From positions 3,348,001 to 3,412,000 of the forward strand of contig NZ_LKAJ02000001.1 in assembly GCF_001431295.2 (NCBI RefSeq): a DNA stretch of 64,000 nt, written 5' to 3'. Shown piece after piece: positions 34,536-43,282 of this stretch. Source of the DNA: Candidatus Berkiella aquae (lineage in GTDB: Bacteria > Pseudomonadota > Gammaproteobacteria > Berkiellales > Berkiellaceae). Below the pieces are notes generated by a model. The model saw only the letters and a program-made list of their open reading frames with translations. It had not been told where the DNA came from and did no database searches. The position numbers and the translations under genes are program-made. Each line of letters starts with the position of its first letter. The stretch's first letter is position 1.

Positions 34536-35189
34536 ATGGTCGATCCCAACGTCCCCCCTCCTAGCAATTTTTCATTCTCGAATGTCAGCTTTATAAAAAG
34601 CGCGCCAACACTTGCGCAAAGCCCTATGGATACCGGCATTGAGATTGCTTTCGTCGGACGCTCTAATGCAGGGAAATCCAGCGCCATCAATACCATTACT
34701 GGCCGAGATGGTTTAGCGCGAACCAGCAAAACCCCAGGCCGCACCCAGCTCATGAATTACTTCTATATCGACGAGAATCGCCGTCTAGTCGATTTACCTG
34801 GCTATGGCTATGCCAAAGTCCCAGAACGTGTGCAACGCGAAATAGAAGAATTGCTAAGCAGCTATTTAAGCCAACGGCAATGCTTGCAAGGCGTGATTCT
34901 CTTAATGGATATCCGTCACCCCTTAATGGAAGCGGACAAACGTTTTTTAGATTTTGCACAGCAATATGATTTACCTATTCATATTTTACTCACCAAGTGC
35001 GATAAATTAAGTCGAGGCAAAAGTAACCTCACCTTAATTGAAACTCGCAAAGAGCTAAGTGCTTACCCCAATGTAACGGCACAAACTTTCTCCGCAACGC
35101 ATCGTATTGGCCTCGAAGAAATTTACCGCAAGCTGGATGAGTGGTTTAACTTTGATGATGTGAGTTCGGTGGTTAAGAAGCGCTTTTAA
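34536..35189 (+). CDS. engB: Ribosome biogenesis GTPase EngB (YsxC/YihA)
   Basis: A 217-aa essential GTPase of 50S assembly. The ATG at 34536 has GGTGG five bases upstream and is preferred to a TTG at 34524. G1 is VGRSNAGKSSAINT, G2 TSKTPGRTQLMNYF, G3 VDLPGYGYAKV and G4 LTKCDKLSRG, with TFSATHRIG as G5. Convergent polA across a structured gap is the arrangement seen in E. coli and Pseudomonas. Confidence 0.96.
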   Translation: MVDPNVPPPSNFSFSNVSFIKSAPTLAQSPMDTGIEIAFVGRSNAGKSSAINTITGRDGLARTSKTPGRTQLMNYFYIDENRRLVDLPGYGYAKVPERVQREIEELLSSYLSQRQCLQGVILLMDIRHPLMEADKRFLDFAQQYDLPIHILLTKCDKLSRGKSNLTLIETRKELSAYPNVTAQTFSATHRIGLEEIYRKLDEWFNFDDVSSVVKKRF

Positions 35190-35285
35190 TTCGCCTACGC
35201 TACATGTACCCCACGCTACGATTTAATCGCTATGCGCTTAAATCTTACGCGGGGCTATTATCCTGCGCCCCTATGGGGCTGTTGC

Positions 35286-35348
35286 TGACTTCATTTCTCA
35301 ATCTATCCGCCTTCGCTAAACGCTTCGGCGTGATTTCATTCCTCAATC
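35286..35348 (+). repeat. Direct repeat upstream of the palindromic element
   Basis: TGACTTCATTTCTCAATC (35286-35303) and TGATTTCATTCCTCAATC (35331-35348) are 16/18 identical and 45 bases apart. The second copy is part of the left arm of the 35335 palindrome, and a reverse copy forms the right arm. Between them is a hairpin CGCC/GGCG (35308-35330). This suggests layered insertions or duplications in the gap. Confidence 0.6.
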
Positions 35349-35465
35349 CAATTTGTTTTAAGGCTAGGCGCCAAGAGGCGAGCAACCGGAGTGTATGCAA
35401 GATACATGAGGATTGTGAGCCTCGAGGGCAACAACGCCTTAAAACAAATTGAGAAGAGGAATGAA
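35335..35465. repeat. 131-bp palindromic element with a core shared at 20891
   Basis: Thirty-base arms (35335-35364, 35436-35465) pair with few mismatches, including TTTGTTTTAAGGC against GCCTTAAAACAAA. The centre has TGTAT (35392-35396) and ATACA (35402-35406) with GGA before and TGAGGA after. The order GGCGxCAAG, GGA-TGTAT, ATACATGA, CAACA matches the element at 20891-21015, while the arms differ. It may also act as the 3' end of engB. Confidence 0.65.
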
Positions 35466-35495
35466 AAAAGGCCCCGGCTTGGGGTTACCCGGGGC
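35464..35495 (-). terminator. Rho-independent terminator of the polA-downstream sRNA
   Basis: On the minus strand GCCCCGG, an 11-base loop with ACCCC, and CCGGGGC are followed by CTTTTTT. This is the strongest terminator-type hairpin in the gap and may also stop polA read-through. Confidence 0.8.
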
Positions 35496-35584
35496 GTAAC
35501 GATAACTCGACTCTGGGGGAAGAGTCGAGCACGAGCTGTGGTGTTTAAATTCACAGCTAACAACAACTAAAAATACGTTGTTGT
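35464..35584 (-). ncRNA. Small RNA in the Spot42/ErsA position downstream of polA (predicted)
   Basis: The minus strand has four consecutive hairpins: ACAACAAC/GTTGTTGT (35584-35560), AGCTGTG/CACAGCT (35558-35534), CTCGACTC/GAGTCGAG (35529-35506) with a TTCCCCCA loop, and a terminator GCCCCGG/CCGGGGC (35495-35471) followed by CTTTTTT. Length is about 121 nt. A sigmaE/AlgU-like promoter ends six bases before the first hairpin. E. coli Spot42 and Pseudomonas ErsA lie in this polA-engB gap in the same orientation, and ErsA is known to depend on AlgU. The C-rich loops could pair with Shine-Dalgarno regions. Sequence homology to either RNA is not obvious. Confidence 0.65.
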
Positions 35585-35590
35585 CGTTAA

Positions 35591-35618
35591 TATGACATCT
35601 GCCAAAGTCATGAGTTCC
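35591..35618 (-). promoter_or_regulatory. SigmaE/AlgU-type promoter for the polA-downstream sRNA
   Basis: The minus strand reads GGAACTC (35618-35612), 15 bases, then GTCATA (35596-35591). The extracytoplasmic sigma consensus is GGAACTT-N15/16-GTCnAA, so both boxes differ at one position. The predicted start at about 35585 falls at the foot of the first hairpin. Confidence 0.55.
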
Positions 35619-35668
35619 ATTAGCCTTTTTTTGCTGCACTTTCTGACAGTGCTAGGCGTAACTTTACT

Positions 35669-38389
35669 TTAATGTGCTTCATCCCAGTTTTGTCCCACAC
35701 CGACATCAACAATCAACGGCACAGAAAGCGTGACGGTATGTTGCATACAATCACGAATGATCTCTTGCGCTTTTTCGATGCAATCTTGTTTTACTTCAAA
35801 AACCAATTCGTCATGTACTTGCATCAGCATTTTGATTTCATCTTGTCGGCCTAAACGTTGATGTAGTGCTATCATCGCTTTTTTGATAATATCGGCAGCG
35901 GTCCCTTGCATGGGGGCATTAATGGCAGTTCGTTCAGCAGCGCGTTTTCGACCTATATTTTTTGCTCGAATATCGGGCAAATAAAGTCTTCGGCCAAAAA
36001 GCGTTTCTACATAACCTGATTGCTCAGCTTGTTTTCGAATATTATCCATATAATTCTTAACACCAGGATATCGCTGAAAATATTTTTCCATATATTCTGC
36101 AGCTGCACTGCGATCAATATCGAGTTGCTTAGCAAGACCAAATGCGGACATTCCATAAATCAATCCAAAGTTAATCGCTTTTGCCCCTCGTCGCTGTTCA
36201 AATGTGACTTCCTCTAAAGACACCGCAAAAATTTCTGCTGCCGTAAAACGATGAATATCCTGTCCATCACAAAAGGCTTTTAACAAGCCTTCATCTTGTG
36301 ATAGGTGTGCCATAATTCTAAGCTCAATTTGTGAATAGTCTGCCGCGATAAAATCATAGCCTGGCGCAGGAATAAAGGCTTGGCGGATTTTTCGCCCTTC
36401 TTGTGTTCTAATAGGAATATTTTGCAAGTTGGGATCAGAGGATGACAAACGTCCTGTTGCCGTTACCGCTTGATGATATGAAGTATGGATGCGGCTCGTG
36501 TTGGGATTAATCAATAGTGGTAATTTATCAGTATAGGTTGATTTTAATTTACTTAAGGTGCGATGAGCCAAAATGACTTTGGGCAGTTCATAATCATGGC
36601 TTAATTCCTGCAATACGCTTTCAGCCGTAGAAGGAGCACCGGTGGGGGTTCTCTCTAAGATAGGCAATTGCAATTTTTCGTAGAAAATGGTTTGCAACTG
36701 TTTGGGTGAGCCTAAATTAAATGTTTCTCCCGCTAAAAGCGTTGCTTGTTCTTCTAAAGCCTGCAACTCTTTTGCAATCTGTTCACTTTGAGTATTGAGT
36801 TTATCAGCATCGACACGGACCCCATATTCCTCCATCTGGAACAACACGGGCACAAGTGGCAATTCAATCTCTTGATAGACTTTAAGCAACGAAGATTCTT
36901 GTTCTAATTTGGGATAAAGACAATGATGTAATGCCAAAGTAATATCGGCATCTTCTGCTGCATATTCGGTTGCCGCTTGGATCCCTACTTTATCGAAGGT
37001 TACTTGTTTTGCTCCTTTGCCAGCAACCTCTTCGTAACTAATCGTTTTAACATTCAAATATTTTTGTGCCAAGCTATCCATATCATGTCTTGTTGCAACG
37101 CTATTGTAGACATAAGACTCTAACATGGTATCTTGAACAACAGGGGTTAGGTAAATATCGTATCGTGCAAAAATATGCATATCATATTTTAAATGTTGGC
37201 CTATCTTGCCAATAGCTGGGTTCTCTAAAATAGGCTTTAATTGGTTTAATACCCAATCTCGAGAAAGCTGCTCTTCTTCTGGAAAATCATGTGCCAAAGG
37301 AATATAGATTGCTTGTCCTTCGTTAATTGCTAAAGCGATACCAACGAGTTCTGCTTGCATGGGATCTAAGCTGGTCGTTTCAGTATCAATAACAAAGTGA
37401 GCAGCTTTTGCTAATAAGTCTATCCATTCTAAAAAGACTTCTGTTTGCGTTACACATTGATATTGCGATTTTTGTTTAATCACTTTATTTTCTGTTTCGG
37501 CTGATTTTGCGGTCCCTTCACCTTCTTTATCTAATTCTTTCAACCAAGATTTAAGCTCTAACTCTTCGAATACTTCACGCAATTGCGACTTCTCTGGTTG
37601 CTTGGCAACCAAAGACTCAATGGTGACATCAAGTGGTACATCACAAACAATAGTGACAAGCTGTTTTGATAACGGTAAGGTGCTTAAATTTTCCCGCAAA
37701 TATTCACCCACTTTACCTTTTATCTCTTGCGCACGATTGACCAAATTATCGAGCGTTTCATATTCCTGTAGCCATTTTGCAGCGGTTTTGGGACCAACTT
37801 TTGGGATCCCTGGCACATTATCGACAGGATCTCCCACCAAGGTTAAATAGTCGACTATCTGTTTGGGAGCAACACCAAATTTTGCTAATACATTTTTTTC
37901 ATCTAACACACTGGATGTCATCGTGTTAACCAGAACAACAGATTCATTGACAAGCTGGGCCATGTCTTTATCGCCCGTTGAAATAACCGTGCGCCACTTT
38001 GCATTAGTGGCATGCAGCGCTAATGTGCCGATAATATCATCTGCTTCATAGCCTTCAATCGCAATTAAAGGTAACCCCATTGCACGAATGGCTTTATGTA
38101 AGGGGGCGATTTGTACTTGCAATTCATCCGGCATAACGGTTCGATTTGCTTTATACGCTTCATATAATTGATGACGGAAATTTTTCGCTTTGGTATCAAA
38201 AATAACCGCAACAAAATCTGGTTTTTCATCTTGCATTAAACGACGCAACATATTGAGCACACCATACACGGCGCCTGTTGGCATCCCCTTGCTATTGGTT
38301 AAGGGTGGCAAGGCATGATATGCTCTGAATAAATATGATGACCCATCTACCAATACCAATTTTTTATTTTTCTTGTCATCAATATTCAT
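35669..38389 (-). CDS. polA: DNA polymerase I
   Basis: Full-length Pol I of 906 aa. The 5' nuclease domain occupies residues 1 to about 290 (VDGSSYLFRAYHALPPL, GYEADDIIGTLA, STGDKDMAQLV, GDPVDNVPGIPKVGPKTA). The 3'-5' exonuclease keeps its metal ligands (FVIDTETTSLDP near residue 340), so proofreading is probably active. The polymerase domain has SSDPNLQNIPIRT, DYSQIELRIMAHLS, RRGAKAINFGLIYGM and MQVHDELVFEV. It starts inside the 3' end of recD2 (11-base overlap), so the two repair genes are likely co-translated. Confidence 0.98.
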   Translation of the reverse strand: MNIDDKKNKKLVLVDGSSYLFRAYHALPPLTNSKGMPTGAVYGVLNMLRRLMQDEKPDFVAVIFDTKAKNFRHQLYEAYKANRTVMPDELQVQIAPLHKAIRAMGLPLIAIEGYEADDIIGTLALHATNAKWRTVISTGDKDMAQLVNESVVLVNTMTSSVLDEKNVLAKFGVAPKQIVDYLTLVGDPVDNVPGIPKVGPKTAAKWLQEYETLDNLVNRAQEIKGKVGEYLRENLSTLPLSKQLVTIVCDVPLDVTIESLVAKQPEKSQLREVFEELELKSWLKELDKEGEGTAKSAETENKVIKQKSQYQCVTQTEVFLEWIDLLAKAAHFVIDTETTSLDPMQAELVGIALAINEGQAIYIPLAHDFPEEEQLSRDWVLNQLKPILENPAIGKIGQHLKYDMHIFARYDIYLTPVVQDTMLESYVYNSVATRHDMDSLAQKYLNVKTISYEEVAGKGAKQVTFDKVGIQAATEYAAEDADITLALHHCLYPKLEQESSLLKVYQEIELPLVPVLFQMEEYGVRVDADKLNTQSEQIAKELQALEEQATLLAGETFNLGSPKQLQTIFYEKLQLPILERTPTGAPSTAESVLQELSHDYELPKVILAHRTLSKLKSTYTDKLPLLINPNTSRIHTSYHQAVTATGRLSSSDPNLQNIPIRTQEGRKIRQAFIPAPGYDFIAADYSQIELRIMAHLSQDEGLLKAFCDGQDIHRFTAAEIFAVSLEEVTFEQRRGAKAINFGLIYGMSAFGLAKQLDIDRSAAAEYMEKYFQRYPGVKNYMDNIRKQAEQSGYVETLFGRRLYLPDIRAKNIGRKRAAERTAINAPMQGTAADIIKKAMIALHQRLGRQDEIKMLMQVHDELVFEVKQDCIEKAQEIIRDCMQHTVTLSVPLIVDVGVGQNWDEAH

Positions 38390-40544
38390 GCAACCATTCC
38401 TCTAATTTATTAATTCTTGTCGCCACTTCATGGGTATTCACTGCCAAGCGTAAAGCTTGTTCTTCGCACAACAATACAACGCATTTTTTACCACGGGTTA
38501 TTGCGGTATACAATAAATTTCTCTTTAACATTGTTTTTTGCGCCATTGACAAGACCACAACTACCGCAGGATATTCAGAACCTTGTGATTTGTGCACCGT
38601 GATTGCATAAGCCAATTGCAATTGATCTAACTCTTTGGCTAGATATTCAATAATATTATGCTGCTCAAATTCGACTTTTACTTTAGCGTGCTCTTCATCA
38701 ATGCTAATAATTTTCCCAATATCACCATTAAAAACATTTTTTTCATAATTGTTTACAACTTGAATTACTTTGTCACCTTCGCGCAAAAATCCATCATATT
38801 GCTTGATCTTGGCTTTATGAGCCGTTCCAGGATTGAGGGTTTCTTGTAATATTTTATTTAAATTATTCACTCCCAATGGACCAATATTCATGGGAGAGAT
38901 AACTTGAATTTCTTCTGAAGAAAAGCTAAAGCGCGCAGGTAATCTTTCACCGACAATAATAGCAATTTTTCTTAAAAAATCTGCTGGTTCATTTGCTTTG
39001 ACTTGGTAAAAATCAACACCCGCTTCGTTATTGATATCAGGTAGCATCCCTTGATTAACACGATGCGCATTAATAACAATTTGGCTTGTATGTTCCTGAC
39101 GAAAAATGGTTTTTAATGCAAAATAAGGGACTTGGCCCGAAACTATCAATGAACGTAATACTTCTCCAGGACCCACGGAAGAAAGCTGATCAACATCTCC
39201 AACAAAAATTAACCTTGCATGGGCCGGGAGCGCTTCTAACAGTTGAGCACAAAGTGGCACATCAAGCATTGATGCTTCATCGACAATTAATACATCAATC
39301 GGCAATGGGTGATATTTTCCAAAATTAAATTTTTCTGTAAATGAATCAAATTCTAGCAACCGGTGAATGGTTTTGGCGGGTGATTTTGTTGCTTCTTGCA
39401 GGCGTTTTGCAGCTCGTCCGGTTGGCGCTGCCAATGCAATTTTTAAATGATTTATCTTGAAAATTTCAACCAACGTATTAACCGACGTTGTTTTCCCCAC
39501 CCCAGGCCCCCCTGTCAAAACAAAAACCGGGGATTGAAGTGCTTGTTCTAAAGCATGATATTGCTCCTGCGATAAGGTGAGCGATTTCTCAAGTTCTTTT
39601 AAAGTTAAAATAAGATCTTGCGTATCTTCACTGCCTTTTCCTGCTAACAAATTTTTTATTTTTTGAGAAATAAGCTGCTCTTGCAACCACAACGTTGGCA
39701 TAAACAAACAAAGTTGTTCTTTAAGTGTCTCTGGCATCAACTTTTTTTCGTTAACTAAGAAATCGACTTCGTTAACGAGCTCGGCTTTGGCAATTTTTAA
39801 TAGATTCGCTGTTTGCGTTAAACACTTCTCATAAGCCATACCACAATGACCAAAACGCGTTTCTTGTTGCATCACGTGCATGAGTCCTGCTCGTAAACGT
39901 CTTGGATCATCATTGGCAATCTGTAAATGCTTTGCTAATAACTCTGCCGTATGAAATCCAACCCCCTCTATTTCATCTAATAAACGATAAGGGTTTGAAC
40001 TGATTTTTTCTAACGTGTGCTCTGCATAATGCTTATAGATTTTATTTGCCGTTGAAAATCCTATTTCACAGTTAGTTAAAAATAATAACGTATCATGTGA
40101 TGCTTGATGCTTTCCCCAACTTTCCATAATGCGCTTGTAGCGCTCTTGACCGATACCGGAAACCTCTTTTAAACGCTGAGGTGATTTATTGAGGATCTCT
40201 TTAAGATCATCACCAAAAGTCTGTTGTAATTTCTGCGCAAAACTTGGGCCAACGCCATCAATATGATGGATAAAGAATTTTTCTTCTGTTGTATTCTCTT
40301 GCTCTTTAGTAAAGGATTTGGCAAAAAATTGTTGACCATGGGTGGGGTGTTCTTGCCAGATGCCCTCAAAATGAACTCGCTCTCCCAGCATTACAGCTTG
40401 AAAATACCCAACAACGGTCACCTTATTCTTATGAGTATCCTGCCTTTCGACTTGCATCACCGTATAACCATTGTCTGGCCGATTAAAGACAATTTTTGTT
40501 ACTTTGCCAAGTAATTTTAAGGATTCTTTAGAAGATTGATTCAT
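38379..40544 (-). CDS. recD2: RecD2-type ATP-dependent 5'-3' DNA helicase
   Basis: A superfamily 1B helicase of the stand-alone RecD2/RecD-like type. The ATG at 40544 (MNQSSKESLKLLGKVTKI) gives 721 aa and a normal N-terminal domain; an ATG 36 bases upstream is possible, and neither has a strong ribosome site. It has N-terminal helix-hairpin-helix repeats (IDGVGPSFAQKL, VSGIGQERYKR), Walker A LTGGPGVGKTTSV, Walker B VLIVDEASMLD, SVGPGEVLR and the C-terminal motif AITVHKSQGSEYPAVV. RecD2 lacks RecB/RecC partners and acts in replication-repair. It overlaps polA. Confidence 0.92.
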   Translation of the reverse strand: MNQSSKESLKLLGKVTKIVFNRPDNGYTVMQVERQDTHKNKVTVVGYFQAVMLGERVHFEGIWQEHPTHGQQFFAKSFTKEQENTTEEKFFIHHIDGVGPSFAQKLQQTFGDDLKEILNKSPQRLKEVSGIGQERYKRIMESWGKHQASHDTLLFLTNCEIGFSTANKIYKHYAEHTLEKISSNPYRLLDEIEGVGFHTAELLAKHLQIANDDPRRLRAGLMHVMQQETRFGHCGMAYEKCLTQTANLLKIAKAELVNEVDFLVNEKKLMPETLKEQLCLFMPTLWLQEQLISQKIKNLLAGKGSEDTQDLILTLKELEKSLTLSQEQYHALEQALQSPVFVLTGGPGVGKTTSVNTLVEIFKINHLKIALAAPTGRAAKRLQEATKSPAKTIHRLLEFDSFTEKFNFGKYHPLPIDVLIVDEASMLDVPLCAQLLEALPAHARLIFVGDVDQLSSVGPGEVLRSLIVSGQVPYFALKTIFRQEHTSQIVINAHRVNQGMLPDINNEAGVDFYQVKANEPADFLRKIAIIVGERLPARFSFSSEEIQVISPMNIGPLGVNNLNKILQETLNPGTAHKAKIKQYDGFLREGDKVIQVVNNYEKNVFNGDIGKIISIDEEHAKVKVEFEQHNIIEYLAKELDQLQLAYAITVHKSQGSEYPAVVVVLSMAQKTMLKRNLLYTAITRGKKCVVLLCEEQALRLAVNTHEVATRINKLEEWLHEY

Positions 40545-40688
40545 TCTGATAAACAAGCTTAATAACGCGAAGCGACACATTACGCTCGTCTTTATGGGCT
40601 GTCTAGAGTGAATTATTAGTTAGTTGATTGAGTCTTGAGAGGGGCGGCCCCCCATATGAATAGAGGGCCAGTCGTTATTCAGAAGAAA

Positions 40689-40952
40689 TTATTTCTTTTC
40701 TTCTTTTTCGACTTTACCGCCTTTATCTGTGCATTCTTTTTCGTCTTTGGTCATGATGTAGCCAGAACCTTTGCAGCTATTTTGGCCTTTACAAGCGTTC
40801 GTTGCTGTTTTGCACGCGCTGGTTCCTTTACAGGAGTTCGCACCTGCACATTTCACTGTGCCTTCGGCCGCACCCGCCGTAGTATCGGCAAAGCTAGCAG
40901 CAGAAAACATAACACCGACCGCAGCAGCTAAAATCGCACCTACTTTCTTCAT
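40689..40952 (-). CDS. Orphan BufA2-like Cys-rich secreted peptide (bufferin precursor-like)
   Basis: An 87-aa protein with a signal peptide (residues 1-22, MKKVGAILAAAVGVMFSAASFA). Six Cys lie at 35, 41, 47, 54, 60 and 74 in the repeating CAGANSCKG/SACKTATNACKG/QNSCKG pattern, with a Lys/Glu-rich end. This matches the BufA2-type family of periplasmic metallophores, whose cysteines are modified by a DUF692 (BufB) enzyme. No DUF692 or DUF2063 gene is within this window, so this copy is an orphan or is modified in trans. Copper handling is inferred from the family only. GGAGAG precedes the ATG. Confidence 0.65.
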   Translation of the reverse strand: MKKVGAILAAAVGVMFSAASFADTTAGAAEGTVKCAGANSCKGTSACKTATNACKGQNSCKGSGYIMTKDEKECTDKGGKVEKEEKK

Positions 40953-41108
40953 GAGAGCTCTCCTTTATGATGAACAAAAGTCAGTAACTTCAAAAAATAC
41001 TACATTCAATAAAAATAAAACGAAGACAGTATGACAAATATTTTTACAAAGGTGCAATCAGCTAAATAAGCCCTATTTGTTTATACAGTTCTTCATTGAA
41101 CGACTATT

Positions 41109-43280
41109 TTAATTGTCAACGACTTCAAGTTTAGCATAGGTTAGCACTAACCATTTTTTTCCTTCATGAACAAAGTTCACTTGAACCCGTGCCGTTTCTC
41201 CTTGGCCGTCCCCATTGACGATGACACCCTCACCAAATCGCTGATGACGCACTCGCTGCCCTAATGCAAAAGGAAAGTCTTTGCTAGGAATCTTGCTCAT
41301 CGATACGGTGCTAGCTGTCTCAACTTTGGTATTCAGGTTGGCGGTTTCCAACAGAGATCCTGGGATCTCTTCAATAAAGCGCGATGGCCTATTCATCCCT
41401 GAAAGTCCAGCAAAAGCACGCTTTTGCGCATAAGTGAGGTAGAGTTTACGCATGGCTCGGGTAACGCCGACATAACAGAGTCGTCGCTCTTCTTCTAGCA
41501 ATGTCCTTTCTTGCAAACTGCGATGATGTGGAAACAACCCCTCTTCTAGACCCGATAAAAAAACCAGCGGAAATTCTAGACCCTTTGCTGAATGCAAAGT
41601 CATCAATTTGATAGTAGCCTCTTGGTCTTGCTCTCTCTCTCCAGCATCTAAAGCCACTTCAGACAGAAAATCCGGTAAACTTTGAATGGCATAGACTTGT
41701 TCTTGCGTTTCTTGTTCTTCATAACTTTGATGAAACTGCTTGGTCGCCTGCACAAGCTCATGCAAGTTTTCAACTTGTGCTTGCGTACGCTCGCCGGGCT
41801 TGGTTTTCACATATTGTAATAAACCACTTCGTTGCAACGTGGTTTGTACTAATTGCCCCAAATCAAGATAGGCAAGTTGGGTCAATAGTTCTTCTATACA
41901 CTCGATGAACTGCCTTAACCCATTGCTGATGCGCCCCGAAGGCAGACTGGGAAGATAAGCCTTTGCAGCCTCCCATAATGAACTTTGCTGGGCTTTTGCT
42001 AATTCTCGAATATTTTCTAGGGTACGTTCGCCAATACCTCTGGGGGGTAGATTAACAACTCGCTCAAAGGCAGTATCATCGTTATGATTGGCTAACATGC
42101 GTAAATAAGCCAAAACATCTTTGATTTCGGCGCGATCAAAGAATCGTAATCCACCATAAATGCGATACGGCATATTCATTTGTCGCAAGGCTTGTTCAAT
42201 CACTCGAGATTGCGCATTTGAGCGATATAGCACGGCAACATCTTCATAGTTGCCGCCCCCACGTATCCACTGACGAATCCGTTCAACCATAAACCGAGCT
42301 TCATCAATTTCATTAAAAGCACCATATAGCGTAATCCGCTCGCCTTGAATGCCTTGTGTCCATAATTCTTTACCTAAACGAGATTCATTATGAGCAATCA
42401 AGGCATTTGCTGCGGCTAAAATGGTGCTAGTTGAACGATAATTTTGTTCTAAACGAATCGTGACAATGTCTTTAAAATCTTTATTCAAGCGATGAATATT
42501 TTCAATCTTCGCACCACGCCATCCATAAATGGATTGATCATCATCACCCACTATCATCATGTTGGTTTCAGGAGAAAAAATGAGCTTTAACCATGCATAT
42601 TGAATCGTATTAGTATCTTGAAACTCATCAACTAGTACATGACTAAATCGCTGTTGATAGTGCGCCAAAATATCCCGATTGTCTCTCCACAGTTCATACG
42701 CTCGTAATAAGATTTCTGCAAAATCAATAATGGCAAAGCGTTGACAATGTTGCTCATAGAGACGATATAGCTCTGTGAATAAGGTAATTTCATGGATAGT
42801 AGAAGGGATCACCTGAGTTGCTCTTTTCCCTTCATCTTTCTGACGATTAATAAATCCTACTGCGCGTTTGGGATCGCAATCTTGTTCATCCCACCCTCTT
42901 TCACGAATTAATCGCTTAATAAGTCTTAATTGATCATCAGCGTCAATGATTTGAAAATTATTAGGTAAATTGGCTTCTTGATAATGCTGCCTGAGCATAC
43001 GATGACACAAGCCATGAAAAGTGCCGACCCATAAGTGAGACGTTGGCACCCCAATCATTTTCTCGATACGGTTGCGCATTTCTTGAGCCGCTTTATTAGT
43101 AAACGTCACCGCTAGAATTCGCTGTGCTGAGACATGACCTTGGGACATCAGCCATGCAATGCGGTGCACCAGTACTCGTGTTTTACCACTACCGGCACCC
43201 GCTAAAACCAATAAATGTTTTGCCTTTGAACTAACCGCCTGATATTGCGCGTTATTTAATTCATCTAAAATAGCGTCCAA
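41109..43280 (-). CDS. uvrD: DNA helicase II (UvrD)
   Basis: A superfamily 1A helicase of 723 aa for nucleotide-excision and mismatch repair. Motif I is LAGAGSGKTRVLVHR, motif II VDEFQDTN, motif III VGDDDQSIYGWRGA, motif IV EQNYRST, motif V LMTLHSAKGLEFPLV and motif VI EERRLCYVGVTRA. The C-terminal domain ends with FALGQRVRHQRFGEGVI, the UvrD Tudor-like RNA-polymerase contact, absent from Rep. It lies 2 bases downstream of the MFS gene on the same strand. Confidence 0.96.
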   Translation of the reverse strand: MDAILDELNNAQYQAVSSKAKHLLVLAGAGSGKTRVLVHRIAWLMSQGHVSAQRILAVTFTNKAAQEMRNRIEKMIGVPTSHLWVGTFHGLCHRMLRQHYQEANLPNNFQIIDADDQLRLIKRLIRERGWDEQDCDPKRAVGFINRQKDEGKRATQVIPSTIHEITLFTELYRLYEQHCQRFAIIDFAEILLRAYELWRDNRDILAHYQQRFSHVLVDEFQDTNTIQYAWLKLIFSPETNMMIVGDDDQSIYGWRGAKIENIHRLNKDFKDIVTIRLEQNYRSTSTILAAANALIAHNESRLGKELWTQGIQGERITLYGAFNEIDEARFMVERIRQWIRGGGNYEDVAVLYRSNAQSRVIEQALRQMNMPYRIYGGLRFFDRAEIKDVLAYLRMLANHNDDTAFERVVNLPPRGIGERTLENIRELAKAQQSSLWEAAKAYLPSLPSGRISNGLRQFIECIEELLTQLAYLDLGQLVQTTLQRSGLLQYVKTKPGERTQAQVENLHELVQATKQFHQSYEEQETQEQVYAIQSLPDFLSEVALDAGEREQDQEATIKLMTLHSAKGLEFPLVFLSGLEEGLFPHHRSLQERTLLEEERRLCYVGVTRAMRKLYLTYAQKRAFAGLSGMNRPSRFIEEIPGSLLETANLNTKVETASTVSMSKIPSKDFPFALGQRVRHQRFGEGVIVNGDGQGETARVQVNFVHEGKKWLVLTYAKLEVVDN

Positions 43281-43282
43281 CG

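Noticed and set aside
35204-35566. Short frames on both strands between engB and polA
   Set aside because: They are by-products of the palindromes and the sRNA gene. Hairpins, promoter and terminator explain the region better.
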